From positions 186,001 through 250,000 of the forward strand of contig NC_022538.1 in the NCBI RefSeq assembly GCF_000968055.1: a stretch of DNA of 64,000 nt. Reading direction: 5' to 3'. The position numbers were made by a program, and so were the translations under genes. Below the pieces are notes generated by a model. The model saw only the letters and a program-made list of their open reading frames with translations, was not told where the DNA came from and searched no databases. How positions within the stretch are numbered: the stretch's first letter is position 1; the number at the start of each line of letters is the position of its first letter. The DNA comes from Alteracholeplasma palmae J233 (lineage in GTDB: Bacteria; Bacillota_I; Bacilli_A; Acholeplasmatales; Acholeplasmataceae). Positions 1 through 8,768 of the stretch are shown here, piece by piece.

Positions 1-2
1 GT

Positions 3-407
3 GATAAAAAATGGAGCGACATAAAGTCGGAATACACTATCACAACACAAGATAATTCAGCAATTACTATTAAGTTTGGTGGATCAACATCAGTTGAAAA
101 AATAGCTAAAGCACTAAGTGGACAATTTAAAGCACTAGCAGGAAACTTCCAAGTAGAACATAATCATACTGGATCAGGAGATGCTTATAAGAGAACACAA
201 GGATCAGAAAAAGATGGAGCTAATGCAGTTCATATCGGATTCTTATCAAGAAACTTTGGTTCAAGTGAAGCAAATAGAGCAGAAAATACATCAGGTATCT
301 TAGCCTGGGATGCAGTAGTAGCTGTTGTTCATACTAATAATAAATTAACTAATATTAGTGCTTCAAACTTAAAAGCTATTTTCTCAGGAATTAGAAAGAA
401 TTGGTAA
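3..407 (+). CDS. PstS-like phosphate-binding protein, C-terminal part (5' end outside window)
   Basis: The frame is open from base 3 to a TAA at 405-407, and 134 residues are visible. The GGSTSVEKIAKAL segment (about residues 26-38 of the fragment), the GSGDAYKR stretch and the final LKAIFSGIRKNW match the N-terminal half of the type-II periplasmic-binding fold of PstS. In that family the equivalent of IFSGxxxNW lies near mid-protein and about 120 residues normally follow. Here translation stops there and pstC starts 12 nt later, so the C-terminal half is absent downstream. The gene leads the pst operon and would capture phosphate outside the membrane as a lipoprotein. A tandem-domain, permuted or truncated PstS are all possible, because the upstream part is not visible. 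Confidence 0.8.
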   Translation, partial: DKKWSDIKSEYTITTQDNSAITIKFGGSTSVEKIAKALSGQFKALAGNFQVEHNHTGSGDAYKRTQGSEKDGANAVHIGFLSRNFGSSEANRAENTSGILAWDAVVAVVHTNNKLTNISASNLKAIFSGIRKNW

Positions 408-419
408 AGGTATATAATT

Positions 420-1367
420 ATGCAAGAAGAACGATTGGCATTATTTAAGAAAAAAAAGAAAATTACGGATATCGTTGTTAGAAGTATTTTACTTCTAGCA
501 ACGATTATTTCCGCTTCTATAGTTATCTTAATTGTTATTCAAATTGCAAGCCGCGGACTACGTCCGTTTTTTGCGTTTTATGATTTTGATGGGCCTACAG
601 GACTTATAAAAGTTAAGTTGAATTTCTTTGAATTTATTTCAGGCACACAGTATATACAACCAGTATATCAAATAGGGTTTATTATTATTAACACCATATT
701 TACAGTAGCAATTGCAGTATTATTAGCAATACCAATAGCAGTACTAACATCGCTTTATATAGCTAAAATAGCACCTAAGTGGGCTTCTGTTTTACTTACA
801 ACAGTTGTTGAAATGCTAGCAGCTGTTCCATCTATTATTTATGGGATGTTTGGATCGGGTTTTATCGCCAAAGGCGTACAATCTTTTGCAAGACTATTTG
901 GTCGAGAAATTGGGTTAAACTCACTTTTAACAACTATTTTAGTATTAATGATTATGGTTTTACCTACAATTACAATGATGAGCACTTTAGCTATTAAAAG
1001 TGTAAGTAAAGAAACAGAGCAAGGTTCACTTGCCTTAGGTGTGACTCCTACTAAGACATATTTTAAAGTTACAATTAAAGCTGCAAAATCAGGTATATTT
1101 GCAGGTATCATTTTAGCAATCGGAAGAGCATTAGGTGAGGCAACAGCAGTTTCTTTAGTATCTGGTAATACTGGAAAAGGACCTAATTTTGATTTATTTG
1201 GTCCAACTAGAACACTGACATCAACAATCTTAAGTGGATTAAAGGAAACTTCAGGATTTGATTATGATGTTAGATTTTCAATTGGACTAGTATTGATTGT
1301 GATCATTTTAGTTTCTAATATAGCGTTAAATTCAGTTAAAAAAAGGATGAGTAGATATGAAAAATAG
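420..1367 (+). CDS. pstC: Phosphate ABC transporter permease PstC
   Basis: This 315-residue protein is an inner-membrane permease of the PstSCAB phosphate importer. A first membrane segment lies at about residues 18-42 and the MetI-type permease core follows from about residue 85 to 310. VPSIIYGMFG and the cytoplasmic coupling loop ALGVTPTKTYFKV...AGIILAIGRALGE are typical of PstC/PstA and contact the ATPase. Length is usual for PstC. It sits 12 nt after the PstS-like gene, and its last 11 nt overlap the start of pstA, which indicates translational coupling in one operon. The order C-A-B followed by phoU fixes the assignment. Confidence 0.93.
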   Translation: MQEERLALFKKKKKITDIVVRSILLLATIISASIVILIVIQIASRGLRPFFAFYDFDGPTGLIKVKLNFFEFISGTQYIQPVYQIGFIIINTIFTVAIAVLLAIPIAVLTSLYIAKIAPKWASVLLTTVVEMLAAVPSIIYGMFGSGFIAKGVQSFARLFGREIGLNSLLTTILVLMIMVLPTITMMSTLAIKSVSKETEQGSLALGVTPTKTYFKVTIKAAKSGIFAGIILAIGRALGEATAVSLVSGNTGKGPNFDLFGPTRTLTSTILSGLKETSGFDYDVRFSIGLVLIVIILVSNIALNSVKKRMSRYEK

Positions 1368-2871
1368 AAAATTATATGATTACTTTGGTAAAACATTAGT
1401 CTATGGAGCATCATTAATATCTGTTGTTGTATTAACACTTATTCTATATTTTGTTTTTAGTAATGGATTACCACTGCTTAATTTTAAGATTATTACAGGA
1501 GATAATGAAGATGTTATTACTAGTTTAAAAACAGAAAAGTTAGATAAAGACTTACTAAAGGACATTGATTATGAGGGAGTTGGATCTAAGAGATATGGCA
1601 TAGCCTTTAAAGAAGAAAATGGTATATTAAGAGTTACTTACATATCTAAAGAGTCACCTTTAAAAAATGTTAATATAGGAGACTATTTAATTGAAGGAAA
1701 TTATGAACTTATAAATGATAAAAAGGAAATGATTCAATATAGTTTAGATATGGGAATTGAAGCTTTTATAGCCATTCTTGATAAGACTGTAGAAATTAAA
1801 AGTTTACCTGTAAATATATTAGGACAAAATAGTGTTGTAAAAACAAACTCTATTTTTAAAACATTTGATATAGAATCTAAAGGGTTTGTGTCTAAAAGAT
1901 ATGGGGTCTCTTTGATAGATGGAAAGAACTTAGAAGGTAGTAATATTATTTTAGTTGAAAAGATCCATCCGGATTCACCTTTTAAAACAACTTCTTTATA
2001 TGATAGTGATACTAAAAGCCCGATAGAAGAAGGAGATGCATTTTATAATGCTGGTATCTTAATGTGGGATAATGAAGGTAATTTGATTAGATTTTCTATC
2101 AAAGATGGTGCAGAGAAAATGGCACAAGCTTTGGATAAGACAGTTGATATTACAATGTTGCCTGTTGTATTAACTGGTGGAGGCATTAGAGGCTCTATTA
2201 TTACAACACTTTACCTGATAGGACTTACTCTTATGATTGCTTTACCAATTGGAGTCTTTACTGCAGTTTATTTACATGAAATGGCTCCACAAAATAAAAT
2301 AACAGAATTACTAAGAAGCTTTGTGGATATGCTAACTGGGGTTCCGTCTATTATCTATGGTTTAATGGGAGCGGCATTATTTATTCCATTGTCTCAAAAT
2401 ATATTTGGTTCTAATGTGATAAAAGGAGCATCTTTGATTTCAGGGTCACTAACGCTTGCTGTAATTGTCTTGCCAGTTATCATCAAGTCAACAGAATCAT
2501 CATTAGATGTTGTTCCTAAAGATTTTAAATTAGCATCACTTGCCCTAGGAGCTAATGAAACTCAAACAACATTTAAGGTGATGTTACCCAATGCTATACC
2601 AGGTATTTTATCTGCAGCCCTTCTTTCTATTGGGAGAATCATGGGAGAATCAGCCGCATTAATTTATGCAATAGGAACAGTCGTTAAAGATGAAGTATCT
2701 GTTTTTGGAAATGGAACATCACTTGCTGTTCACATTTGGAGTGCTATGCAAGGAGAATCGCCTAACTTTGCATTAGCGTCTACGATTTCAATTATTATTC
2801 TAATCGTTGTGTTAAGTTTAAATTTACTGGTTAAACTTATAACATTTAGATTAACTAAAAAATATCATTAA
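1357..2871 (+). CDS. pstA: Phosphate ABC transporter permease PstA with large duplicated PDZ-like extracytoplasmic insert
   Basis: At 504 residues this is about 200 longer than a usual PstA (roughly 280-300). A first membrane helix (about 14-36) is followed by an insert of about 235 residues, then the permease core (about 278-500) with VPSIIYGLMG and ALGANETQTTFKVMLPNAIPG. The insert holds two related modules, about 77-152 and 179-271. Each starts SKRYG(I/V), contains a PDZ-like V/I-x3-SP(L/F)...GD segment (ISKESPLKNVNIGDYL; IHPDSPFKTT...EEGDAFYNA), and ends with LDKTV(E/D)I...LPV. By topology the insert faces outward, between the first and second helices. It may contact PstS or another envelope partner; that is inference. 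The permease assignment is firm. Confidence 0.9.
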   Translation: MKNRKLYDYFGKTLVYGASLISVVVLTLILYFVFSNGLPLLNFKIITGDNEDVITSLKTEKLDKDLLKDIDYEGVGSKRYGIAFKEENGILRVTYISKESPLKNVNIGDYLIEGNYELINDKKEMIQYSLDMGIEAFIAILDKTVEIKSLPVNILGQNSVVKTNSIFKTFDIESKGFVSKRYGVSLIDGKNLEGSNIILVEKIHPDSPFKTTSLYDSDTKSPIEEGDAFYNAGILMWDNEGNLIRFSIKDGAEKMAQALDKTVDITMLPVVLTGGGIRGSIITTLYLIGLTLMIALPIGVFTAVYLHEMAPQNKITELLRSFVDMLTGVPSIIYGLMGAALFIPLSQNIFGSNVIKGASLISGSLTLAVIVLPVIIKSTESSLDVVPKDFKLASLALGANETQTTFKVMLPNAIPGILSAALLSIGRIMGESAALIYAIGTVVKDEVSVFGNGTSLAVHIWSAMQGESPNFALASTISIIILIVVLSLNLLVKLITFRLTKKYH

Positions 2872-2883
2872 AAGGAGCCTTAT

Positions 2884-3639
2884 ATGAATGCAATTTTTGA
2901 TATCAAACACATGGATTTATATTATGGAGAAAAACAAGCTTTAAAAGATATTAACTTATCCATTAAAGAAAAAGAAGTAACAGCTTTTATAGGACCTTCA
3001 GGATGCGGAAAATCAACCCTTCTAAGAAGTCTTAACAGAATGAATGATTTAATTACAGGTTGTAAAATCACAGGAGATATTGAATATAAAGAAAGAAATA
3101 TTTATGATAAAAAATTTGATGTCATTGATTTGAGATCTAAAGTAGGAATGGTTTTTCAAAAGCCTAATCCTTTTCCAATGAGTATTTTTGATAATATAGC
3201 TTATGGCCCAAGATGCCATGGGATTAAAAATAAAGAACAATTAAAAGTGATTGTAGAAGAATCATTAAAACAAGCAGCATTATGGGAAGAAGTTAAGGAT
3301 AGATTAAAAGATTCAGCTATGGCACTATCAGGTGGGCAACAACAAAGACTTTGCATTGCAAGAACGCTTGCGATGAAACCTGATGTTATTTTAATGGATG
3401 AACCGACATCAGCTTTAGACCCGATTGCGACTTTAAAGATTGAAGAACTTGTCATAGAACTTAAAAAAGATTATACTATTATTATAGTAACGCATAATAT
3501 GCAACAAGCAGCGCGTATTTCTGATAAAACAGCCTTCTTTTATTTAGGCGAATTAGTAGAATATACAGATACAACCAAACTGTTTACAAACCCAGATAAA
3601 AAACAAACAGAAGATTATATTACAGGAAAATTCGGATAG
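2884..3639 (+). CDS. pstB: Phosphate ABC transporter ATPase PstB
   Basis: A 251-residue cytoplasmic ATPase that powers PstCA. It has Walker [10 protein letters not shown] (about residues 38-46), the Q-loop in [17 protein letters not shown] (the PNPFPMSI stretch is diagnostic of PstB), the signature LSGGQQQR, Walker [13 protein letters not shown] and the switch histidine in [11 protein letters not shown]. The length matches the family. It starts 12 nt after pstA with the ribosome-binding site AAAGGAG and is followed 12 nt later by phoU. All catalytic motifs are intact, so it should be functional. Confidence 0.96.
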   Translation: MNAIFDIKHMDLYYGEKQALKDINLSIKEKEVTAFIGPSGCGKSTLLRSLNRMNDLITGCKITGDIEYKERNIYDKKFDVIDLRSKVGMVFQKPNPFPMSIFDNIAYGPRCHGIKNKEQLKVIVEESLKQAALWEEVKDRLKDSAMALSGGQQQRLCIARTLAMKPDVILMDEPTSALDPIATLKIEELVIELKKDYTIIIVTHNMQQAARISDKTAFFYLGELVEYTDTTKLFTNPDKKQTEDYITGKFG

Positions 3640-3651
3640 GAGAATAGGTAT

Positions 3652-4317
3652 ATGCCAGCACTTAGAACAGGATTATTAGTAGCCGTTGAAGAAATTAAAA
3701 CAGATGTTGTGACAATGGCTGATTTAGTTTTAAAACAAATTAAAGATTCTTTAGTAGCGTTTAAAGAAAATGATGTGAATAAGGCTCAAGTTATTATTGG
3801 ACAAGATGATGCTGTTGATAAAATGGAAGAAGATATTGCTAAAAAAGCTCTTCGTATTATTTGGAAGGAACAACCCTTAGCTCAAGATTTAAGACTGGTT
3901 ACAGGAATTTTAAAGCTGATTACTGATATAGAAAGAATTGGTGATCATGCTTGTGATATTGCAGAAATTACTTTACATCTTTCTAATATTCCAAATAAAA
4001 GAGTGATTCCAGTAATCACTGAGATGAGTCTTAAAAGTGAAGAAATGGTTTTACTAGCAATTGAAGCTCTTGTGACTCAAGACAAAGAAAAAGCAAATAC
4101 AGTGATTGCTTTAGATGATAAGGTAGATGAACTATTTTCTAATATTATGAAAAAAATAGCTCAAGCATTAAAAGATGACGGTATTGATCAAGAATATGCA
4201 CTATCATTATTAATGATTGCTAAATATATTGAACGTATTAGTGATCATGCAGTAAATATTGCAGAATGGATTATTTTTATTGTAACAGGAAACCATAAAA
4301 CAACTGCATTATTTTAA
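3652..4317 (+). CDS. phoU: Phosphate-transport regulator PhoU
   Basis: A 221-residue all-helical protein made of two PhoU repeats. The first includes ITDIERIGDHACDIAE (about 91-106) and the second IAKYIERISDHAVNIAEW (about 187-204). These E/D-x-x-R-I-x-D-H-x-x-x-I-A motifs bind metal in the family. PhoU links the Pst transporter to the PhoR kinase and limits phosphate uptake. Its position between pstB and the two-component genes fits this role. It is preceded by AGGAGAATAGG, and its stop overlaps the AAGGAGG ribosome-binding site of the next gene. Confidence 0.95.
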   Translation: MPALRTGLLVAVEEIKTDVVTMADLVLKQIKDSLVAFKENDVNKAQVIIGQDDAVDKMEEDIAKKALRIIWKEQPLAQDLRLVTGILKLITDIERIGDHACDIAEITLHLSNIPNKRVIPVITEMSLKSEEMVLLAIEALVTQDKEKANTVIALDDKVDELFSNIMKKIAQALKDDGIDQEYALSLLMIAKYIERISDHAVNIAEWIIFIVTGNHKTTALF

Positions 4318-4326
4318 GGAGGAATT

Positions 4327-4988
4327 ATGATTGTTTACTTTTTAGAAGATGATGTATCTATTCACTATATTATTGAAAAACCTTACAACAAGCTAATTTA
4401 GAGTATAAAGGTTTTTACGAATCTCAAAAGTTATTAGATGAAATAGATCATAAGATGCCTGATATGTTTTTATTAGATATTATGTTGCCAGATATTTCAG
4501 GCATTGAAGTGATTAAGTATATTAGAAAAAAAAATAAAGAAGTACCTATCATGGTTGTCTCTGCTTTAAATAGTGAAATAGATAAAGTTAAGGCTCTAGA
4601 TTTAGGAGCTGATGATTACTTGACTAAGCCTTTTGGCGTTTTAGAGTTAACCTCTAGAATTTATGCACATCTTAGAAGAGTAGAAAAATCCGAAACATAT
4701 GAAAAAGGAAATTTAAGATTAGACATTGATAAACACGTTTGTTATATCAATGATACAGAGATTAAGTTAACTAATAAAGAATTTGATATTTTATTATTAC
4801 TATTTAAAAATGATGGTAAAGTAGTTAAAAAAGAAGTTATTTTTGAAGAAGTGTGGCAAATTAAAAGTGATGTTGAAACAAGAACACTTGATATGCATAT
4901 TAAATCATTAAGACAGAAAATAGAATCATCTAACATTCATATTAAAACAGTCAGAGGTGTTGGCTATCAAATTGAAGATAAAGATTAG
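4327..4988 (+). pseudogene. phoP: PhoP/PhoB-type response regulator, frameshifted by one missing base
   Basis: A start ATG at 4327 follows AAGGAGG and encodes the receiver start MIVYFLEDDVSIHYIIEK with the acidic pair. Reading in this frame stops at 4399-4401. Adding one A to the run of five A at 4376-4380 joins it to the frame that runs to 4988 and restores a product of about 220 residues: receiver phospho-acceptor LLDIMLPD, lysine switch in YLTKPFG, and an OmpR-type winged helix (LTNKEFDILLLL, TRTLDMHIKSLRQKI, VRGVGYQ). It would regulate phosphate genes with the adjacent kinase. An ATG at 4455 could give only a receiver fragment lacking the acidic pocket. A sequencing error is as likely as true loss. 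Confidence 0.85.
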
Positions 4989-6282
4989 TATTACACTTAT
5001 TTTGTACCATTTAGTTATAGGGCTATTAATAGTCTTTTTTGGCTTTAACTCTGAAAAATGGTATTTAGCATTTATTATTTATTTGATAGGTGCGGGTATT
5101 ATTATTTCCTATTTAGTTTTAGATGAAAGATATCTTAAGGCAAAACTTTTAAAAATATTAAAAAGAACTGCACAAATTGAAGATACAAAATTTGAAAAAG
5201 ATGAACTCTTTCCAATGATTGAACAATTACTTATTCAACAACAACTCTCATCTAATAGTATTCTAACAACCTATAATGAGTATAAAAAACAAACAGAAAC
5301 AATTTTAGAATATATTAGTAGAGGGCTTGCTATCTTAGACTATAGTGGAGATTTTATCTTTTTTAATAGTTATTTCAGTGACTTTTTAAAAGTAGATAAA
5401 TCTCAAATATATAAAAATTATAAGATAGTTATTAGAGACTATGAATTAAAAAAAATGATTGAAAAAACCTATCAATCAAAGGAACAACAAACTAAAGATA
5501 TTGAAATCAATCAAAAGCTCTTTCAAGTTAAAATTGTTTTACTAGCACAAGAAAAAAGAGAACAAATTTTAATCATCATTAGAGATTTAAATGATCATAA
5601 ATTATTAGAAAATGTTAAAAGAGATTTTTTCTCTTATGCATCTCATGAATTAAAAACACCTATTACAGCTATTAAAGGCTATTCTGAATTAATTGAACAC
5701 CAAATGGTTAATCCGGAAGAAGTGATTAAAATTTCAAAAGAAATTAATCATTTAACAGAAATTATGAATTTATTAGTAGAAGATATGTTAATGTTATCCA
5801 GATTAGAATATTCTAAAGACGGACTAAGAAAAGATATTTTTCTAAATGATATCTTAGAAGAAGTGATCAAACAACTTAAACCTCAAATGGAAGAAAAAAA
5901 TATTATTTTAGAAATGGATTATGATAAAGTTGAATATTTTGCGGATCCAATTGATATGCTTAAATTGTTTAAAAACTTAATTGAAAATGCCATCAAGTAT
6001 AACAAGAAAGATGGTAGTATTAAAATTAGTCTTAAAAGCGATGAAACTGGCGTCAGATTCATTGTAAAAGATTCTGGAATGGGGATTAAGGATGAGCACA
6101 AAGTAAGGGTTTTTGAACGATTTTACAGGGTAAGTCAAGGAAGAGAGATACTTGGAACAGGACTTGGACTTGCAATTGTGAAACATATTGTGCTTAATTA
6201 TGATGGAAAAATTGTTTTAAATTCAGTAGTCAATGAGTATACAGAATTTATTATTTTGTTGCCTAAAACAATGAAAAAATAA
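4957..6282 (+). CDS. phoR: PhoR-like sensor histidine kinase
   Basis: A 441-residue membrane kinase. GTG at 4957 is the earliest start; TTG at 4972 is a possible alternative. The gene overlaps the end of the response-regulator gene by 32 nt, so it is probably translationally coupled. Two membrane helices lie at about 10-30 and 36-55 with almost no external loop, so it is unlikely to sense a ligand directly. A PAS-like region spans about 105-210. The phospho-acceptor is in FFSYASHELKTP (His about 230). The ATPase domain shows NLIENAIKY (N box), DSGMGI (G1) and GTGLGLAIVKHI (G2). Together with PhoU and PstB it forms the usual phosphate-sensing circuit. Confidence 0.9.
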   Translation: MLAIKLKIKISITLILYHLVIGLLIVFFGFNSEKWYLAFIIYLIGAGIIISYLVLDERYLKAKLLKILKRTAQIEDTKFEKDELFPMIEQLLIQQQLSSNSILTTYNEYKKQTETILEYISRGLAILDYSGDFIFFNSYFSDFLKVDKSQIYKNYKIVIRDYELKKMIEKTYQSKEQQTKDIEINQKLFQVKIVLLAQEKREQILIIIRDLNDHKLLENVKRDFFSYASHELKTPITAIKGYSELIEHQMVNPEEVIKISKEINHLTEIMNLLVEDMLMLSRLEYSKDGLRKDIFLNDILEEVIKQLKPQMEEKNIILEMDYDKVEYFADPIDMLKLFKNLIENAIKYNKKDGSIKISLKSDETGVRFIVKDSGMGIKDEHKVRVFERFYRVSQGREILGTGLGLAIVKHIVLNYDGKIVLNSVVNEYTEFIILLPKTMKK

Positions 6283-6307
6283 GAAAGCATTTACATATAT
6301 TTATAAC

Positions 6308-6336
6308 TTGTTTTTAGTATTTAAATAAACTATAAT
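6308..6336 (+). promoter_or_regulatory. Promoter of the nrd operon
   Basis: A -35 TTGTTT at 6308-6313 and a perfect -10 TATAAT at 6331-6336 are separated by 17 bp. Transcription would start near 6343, leaving a leader of about 135 nt before nrdD. Confidence 0.75.
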
Positions 6337-6343
6337 GAGAATA

Positions 6344-6479
6344 CTAAGAGGCAATAATGGATATGCCTGAATTGAATAAATGAAGACATAAAGAAACGTT
6401 TAGCATATTAAATCTGTAAGATAGGCAGAGCGTTTTTTTTGTACCCAAAAATGACCTAATGTAGGAGGAAAAAGGAAAA
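6344..6479 (+). promoter_or_regulatory. Structured leader with possible attenuator before nrdD
   Basis: The leader contains AGGCA at 6349-6353, TGCCT at 6364-6368 and a second AGGCA at 6423-6427, so TGCCT can pair with either copy. AAACG (6394-6398) can pair with CGTTT (6431-6435), enclosing TCTG/CAGA (6413-6416/6426-6429), directly ahead of eight T (6433-6440): a terminator-like fold. Pairing of the second AGGCA would disturb the inner part. The ribosome-binding site AGGAGG follows at 6463-6468. I recognise no known riboswitch class. A transcription-attenuation role is inference. Confidence 0.4.
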
Positions 6480-8768
6480 ATGATTACTAAAATAAGAAAG
6501 CGTGATGGTAGAATCGTAAGATTCAACCAGGAGAAAATTATCTCAGCAATCCAAAAATCAATGGTTGCTTGTGGTATGTCAATTGAAGGGTCTGATAAAG
6601 TAACAAACGATGTGGTCGATGCTTTAAGTGAAAAATATGTTAATGTAGTACCTACAGTAGAAAATATTCAAGATGAAGTTGAGTTAGCTTTAATCCATAA
6701 TGAATACGCAGAAGTAGCTAAATCTTATATTCTTTATAGAGAAGAAAGAAATAGAGTTAGAGATAAGAATACAAGATTGATGAAAACTTATCACGATATT
6801 ACTTTTTCTAAGAGCAATGAAAGTGATTTAAAACGAGAAAATGCCAATATTAATAGCGATACAGCAATGGGGGCAATGTTAAAATACGGTAGTGAAGGAG
6901 CAAAAGAATTCTTTAAGATGTTTGTTTTAAATCCTAAACATGCTAAAGCTCATGAAGAAGGATTAATCCATATTCATGATTTAGATTTCTTAACACTTAC
7001 TTTAACATGTTGCCAAATAGATTTAACAAAACTCTTTAAAGGTGGATTTATAACAGGTCATGGTTCAATAAGAGAACCTAAAGATATTAAGACTTATGCA
7101 GCCTTAGCGTGTATAGCAATTCAGTCTAACCAAAATGATCAACATGGTGGGCAAAGTGTAGCTAATTTTGATTATGATATGTCTGAAGGGGTTAGAAAGA
7201 CTTATTATAAAAACTTTATTAAAAACTTAGAGAAGGCATTTGATTTTTATGAAGTTAAAAAAGATGCAAAAGAGTTTTTAGAATCTTTAGAAGTAAAGCC
7301 AAGTTTAGATAATGTTTCAGTGGATGCTGTTTTTATAGAAAAAATAAATCATCCTGAAGCTAATCATATTTTAAATTTTGTCAAAAAATATACAAAAGAA
7401 GAAACTATTAAAGATACGTATCAAGCAATGGAATCTTTAATTCATAATTTAAATACAATGCATTCTAGAGCAGGTGCTCAAGTTCCATTTAGTTCAATTA
7501 ATTATGGTACAGATACTTCACCTGAAGGAAGATTAGTTGTAGAACAAATATTAAAAGCTACTCAAAGAGGTTTAGGAGAAGGAGAAACTCCAATTTTCCC
7601 AATTCAAATTTTTAAAGTTAAAGAAGGTGTTAACTTTAATCCAGAAGACCCTAATTACGATTTGTTTAAATTATCTATTGAAACATCAGCTAAAAGACTA
7701 TTCCCTAACTTCTCATTTATAGATGCTCCATTTAATAAAGCATATTATAAAGAAGGAGATAGACATACAGAAGTTGCTTATATGGGATGTAGAACAAGAG
7801 TCATGGCTAATGTTTATGATAAAGATCAAGAAGTGGTTACTGGAAGAGGGAACTTAAGCTTTACAAGTATTAACTTACCAAGACTTGCTTTAACTAGTAA
7901 AAATATAGAAGAGTTTTACAAGAATTTAGATAACACATTAGATTTAGTGATTGAACAGTTATTAGAAAGATTTGATATTCAGAAAAAACTTCATGTTTAT
8001 AATTTCCCATTCTTAATGGGACAAGGAGTTTGGAGAGATTCAGATAAATTAAAACCAACTGATACGATTGAAGAAGTAATTAAACATGGAACTTTAGCAG
8101 CTGGATTTATCGGCTTAGGAGAGACTTTAAAGACTCTTACAGGAAAACATCATGGTGAGTCAAAAGAATCTCAAAAACTAGGATTAGAAATTATTTCATT
8201 CATGCGTAAGAAGATGGATGATGCAGCAGAAAAATATAAGTTAAACTTCAGTTTGATCGCAACTCCAGCAGAAGGATTATCTGGAAGATTTGTTAAAATG
8301 GATAGAAAACGTTTTGGTAGTATAGAAGGTGTTACAAACCATGAGTTTTATACAAATTCATTCCACGTTCCAGTATATTATCCAATCACAGCATATGAAA
8401 AAATTGATATTGAAGCACCTTATCATGCACTAACTAATGGTGGACATATTAGTTATATTGAAGTAGATGGCGATCCTGCTAAAAATACTTTAGCTTTTGA
8501 AACAATTATTAGACATATGAAAGAAAAAGGAATCGGATATGGTTCAATTAATCACTCAGTTGATTATGACCCTGAATGTAAATACGTAGGAATTATTAAC
8601 GAAGAATGTCCGAAATGTGGTAGAAAAGAAACACCAGATAGACCATTTGAAAGAATCAGAAGAATTACAGGGTACTTAGTAGGTACACTGGATAGATTTA
8701 ATAACGCTAAGAGAAAAGAAGTGGAAGAACGTGTTAAACACTTTAGATCAGAAGATAAGATTAGCTGA
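6480..8768 (+). CDS. nrdD: Anaerobic (class III) ribonucleoside-triphosphate reductase
   Basis: A 762-residue glycyl-radical enzyme that makes dNTPs without oxygen. An N-terminal ATP-cone (MITKIRKRDGRIVRFNQEKI..., about 1-95) senses ATP/dATP. The catalytic core has LTCCQIDL and MGCRTRV cysteines, and SRAGAQVPFSSINYGTDTSPEG near the substrate site. The C-terminal radical loop is RRITGYLVGTLDRFN. The zinc site ahead of it shows only CxVG..ECPKC, that is Cys in DPECKY plus the CPKC pair, where the family usually has two CxxC pairs. First gene of the nrd operon; its end overlaps nrdG by 38 nt. Confidence 0.95.
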   Translation: MITKIRKRDGRIVRFNQEKIISAIQKSMVACGMSIEGSDKVTNDVVDALSEKYVNVVPTVENIQDEVELALIHNEYAEVAKSYILYREERNRVRDKNTRLMKTYHDITFSKSNESDLKRENANINSDTAMGAMLKYGSEGAKEFFKMFVLNPKHAKAHEEGLIHIHDLDFLTLTLTCCQIDLTKLFKGGFITGHGSIREPKDIKTYAALACIAIQSNQNDQHGGQSVANFDYDMSEGVRKTYYKNFIKNLEKAFDFYEVKKDAKEFLESLEVKPSLDNVSVDAVFIEKINHPEANHILNFVKKYTKEETIKDTYQAMESLIHNLNTMHSRAGAQVPFSSINYGTDTSPEGRLVVEQILKATQRGLGEGETPIFPIQIFKVKEGVNFNPEDPNYDLFKLSIETSAKRLFPNFSFIDAPFNKAYYKEGDRHTEVAYMGCRTRVMANVYDKDQEVVTGRGNLSFTSINLPRLALTSKNIEEFYKNLDNTLDLVIEQLLERFDIQKKLHVYNFPFLMGQGVWRDSDKLKPTDTIEEVIKHGTLAAGFIGLGETLKTLTGKHHGESKESQKLGLEIISFMRKKMDDAAEKYKLNFSLIATPAEGLSGRFVKMDRKRFGSIEGVTNHEFYTNSFHVPVYYPITAYEKIDIEAPYHALTNGGHISYIEVDGDPAKNTLAFETIIRHMKEKGIGYGSINHSVDYDPECKYVGIINEECPKCGRKETPDRPFERIRRITGYLVGTLDRFNNAKRKEVEERVKHFRSEDKIS

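Noticed and set aside
6344-6479. Known riboswitch (purine/2'-deoxyguanosine, preQ1, SAM) in the nrd leader
   Set aside because: The conserved core bases of those classes are not present; only generic pairing is seen.
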